Positions 6,335-6,496 of a DNA stretch of 6,496 nt are shown piece by piece. Every line of letters begins with the position of its first letter. Position 1 is the first letter of the stretch. The position numbers and the translations under genes are program-made. Below the pieces are notes generated by a model. It was given only the letters and a program-made list of their open reading frames with translations. It was not told the origin of the DNA and made no database searches. Source of the stretch: Acidobacteriota bacterium (GTDB lineage Bacteria; Acidobacteriota; Terriglobia; Acidoferrales; UBA7541); NCBI GenBank assembly GCA_019239815.1, contig JAFAZL010000593.1:1-6496 (forward strand), in the 5' to 3' direction.

Positions 6335-6496
6335 TCCGCTCTCCTGGATGAATTTCGCGCACACCCTATCATCTCCGTCAGACGCGCCCCCCGCAAATCG
6401 GTTTCAGTCCGCCGGATGCGGCCTAAATGAGATTGCAGCCCTCGCAACCGCCCTAGAACACAGGCTTGCCGGGTCCACTTGGCGCATCCAAACTGG
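6335..6496. other. Upstream region of the M28 gene, no gene identified
   Basis: The final stretch carries the peptidase ribosome-binding site (AGGAG at 6341-6345) and little else I can name. A minus-strand frame is open from the window edge to a TGA that overlaps the peptidase ATG, but its codons (CTA, TTA, ATA, AGG, AGA) and residue mix do not look coding. I could not identify a promoter with confidence. Confidence 0.3.

Noticed and set aside
6331..6495. Minus-strand frame open from the window edge and ending in TGA overlapping the M28 ATG (54 codons)
   Set aside because: Despite the ATGA arrangement, it uses several rare codons, is rich in Arg/Gly/Cys and resembles no family; probably chance.

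Overview
The window looks like a piece of a moderately GC-rich bacterial chromosome. Every gene I can support is on the minus strand, so transcription runs from high to low coordinates. The ribosomal protein S12 and S7 sequences, together with exported PD40-type propeller proteins, a carboxypeptidase Q-like M28 peptidase and a DGPF/YCII protein, suggest Acidobacteriota. That placement rests on recognition of sequence style, not on a search.

Left part (1-1926): the str operon, rpsL (S12), rpsG (S7), then the N-terminal 166 codons of fusA (EF-G), cut by the window edge. A textbook sigma-70 promoter (TTGACA, 17 bp, TATACT) lies at 1898-1926, about 400 nt upstream of the rpsL GTG start. The resulting leader of about 390 nt holds several perfect inverted repeats and a small out-of-frame ORF that overlaps the rpsL start. 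This is the least explained part of the window.

Middle (2092-4163): two tandem paralogous genes for secreted six-bladed-propeller (TolB/PD40-like) proteins. They are joined by a 4-base ATGA overlap with a strong internal Shine-Dalgarno sequence, so they are very probably translationally coupled.

Right part (4254-6334): a 115-residue DGPF/YCII-family protein, and upstream of it a 520-residue exported M28 metallopeptidase with all metal ligands present. A GC-rich hairpin separates the two. The last 160 bases (6335-6496) hold no gene I can support.

The str operon supplies the translation machinery. The exported peptidase and propeller proteins are accessory, probably envelope or periplasmic, and I see no evidence of a functional link to the str operon beyond adjacency. 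I found no mobile element, CRISPR array, tRNA or rRNA. I do not see a clearly new multi-gene system; the best candidates for novelty are the rpsL leader and the coupled propeller pair.
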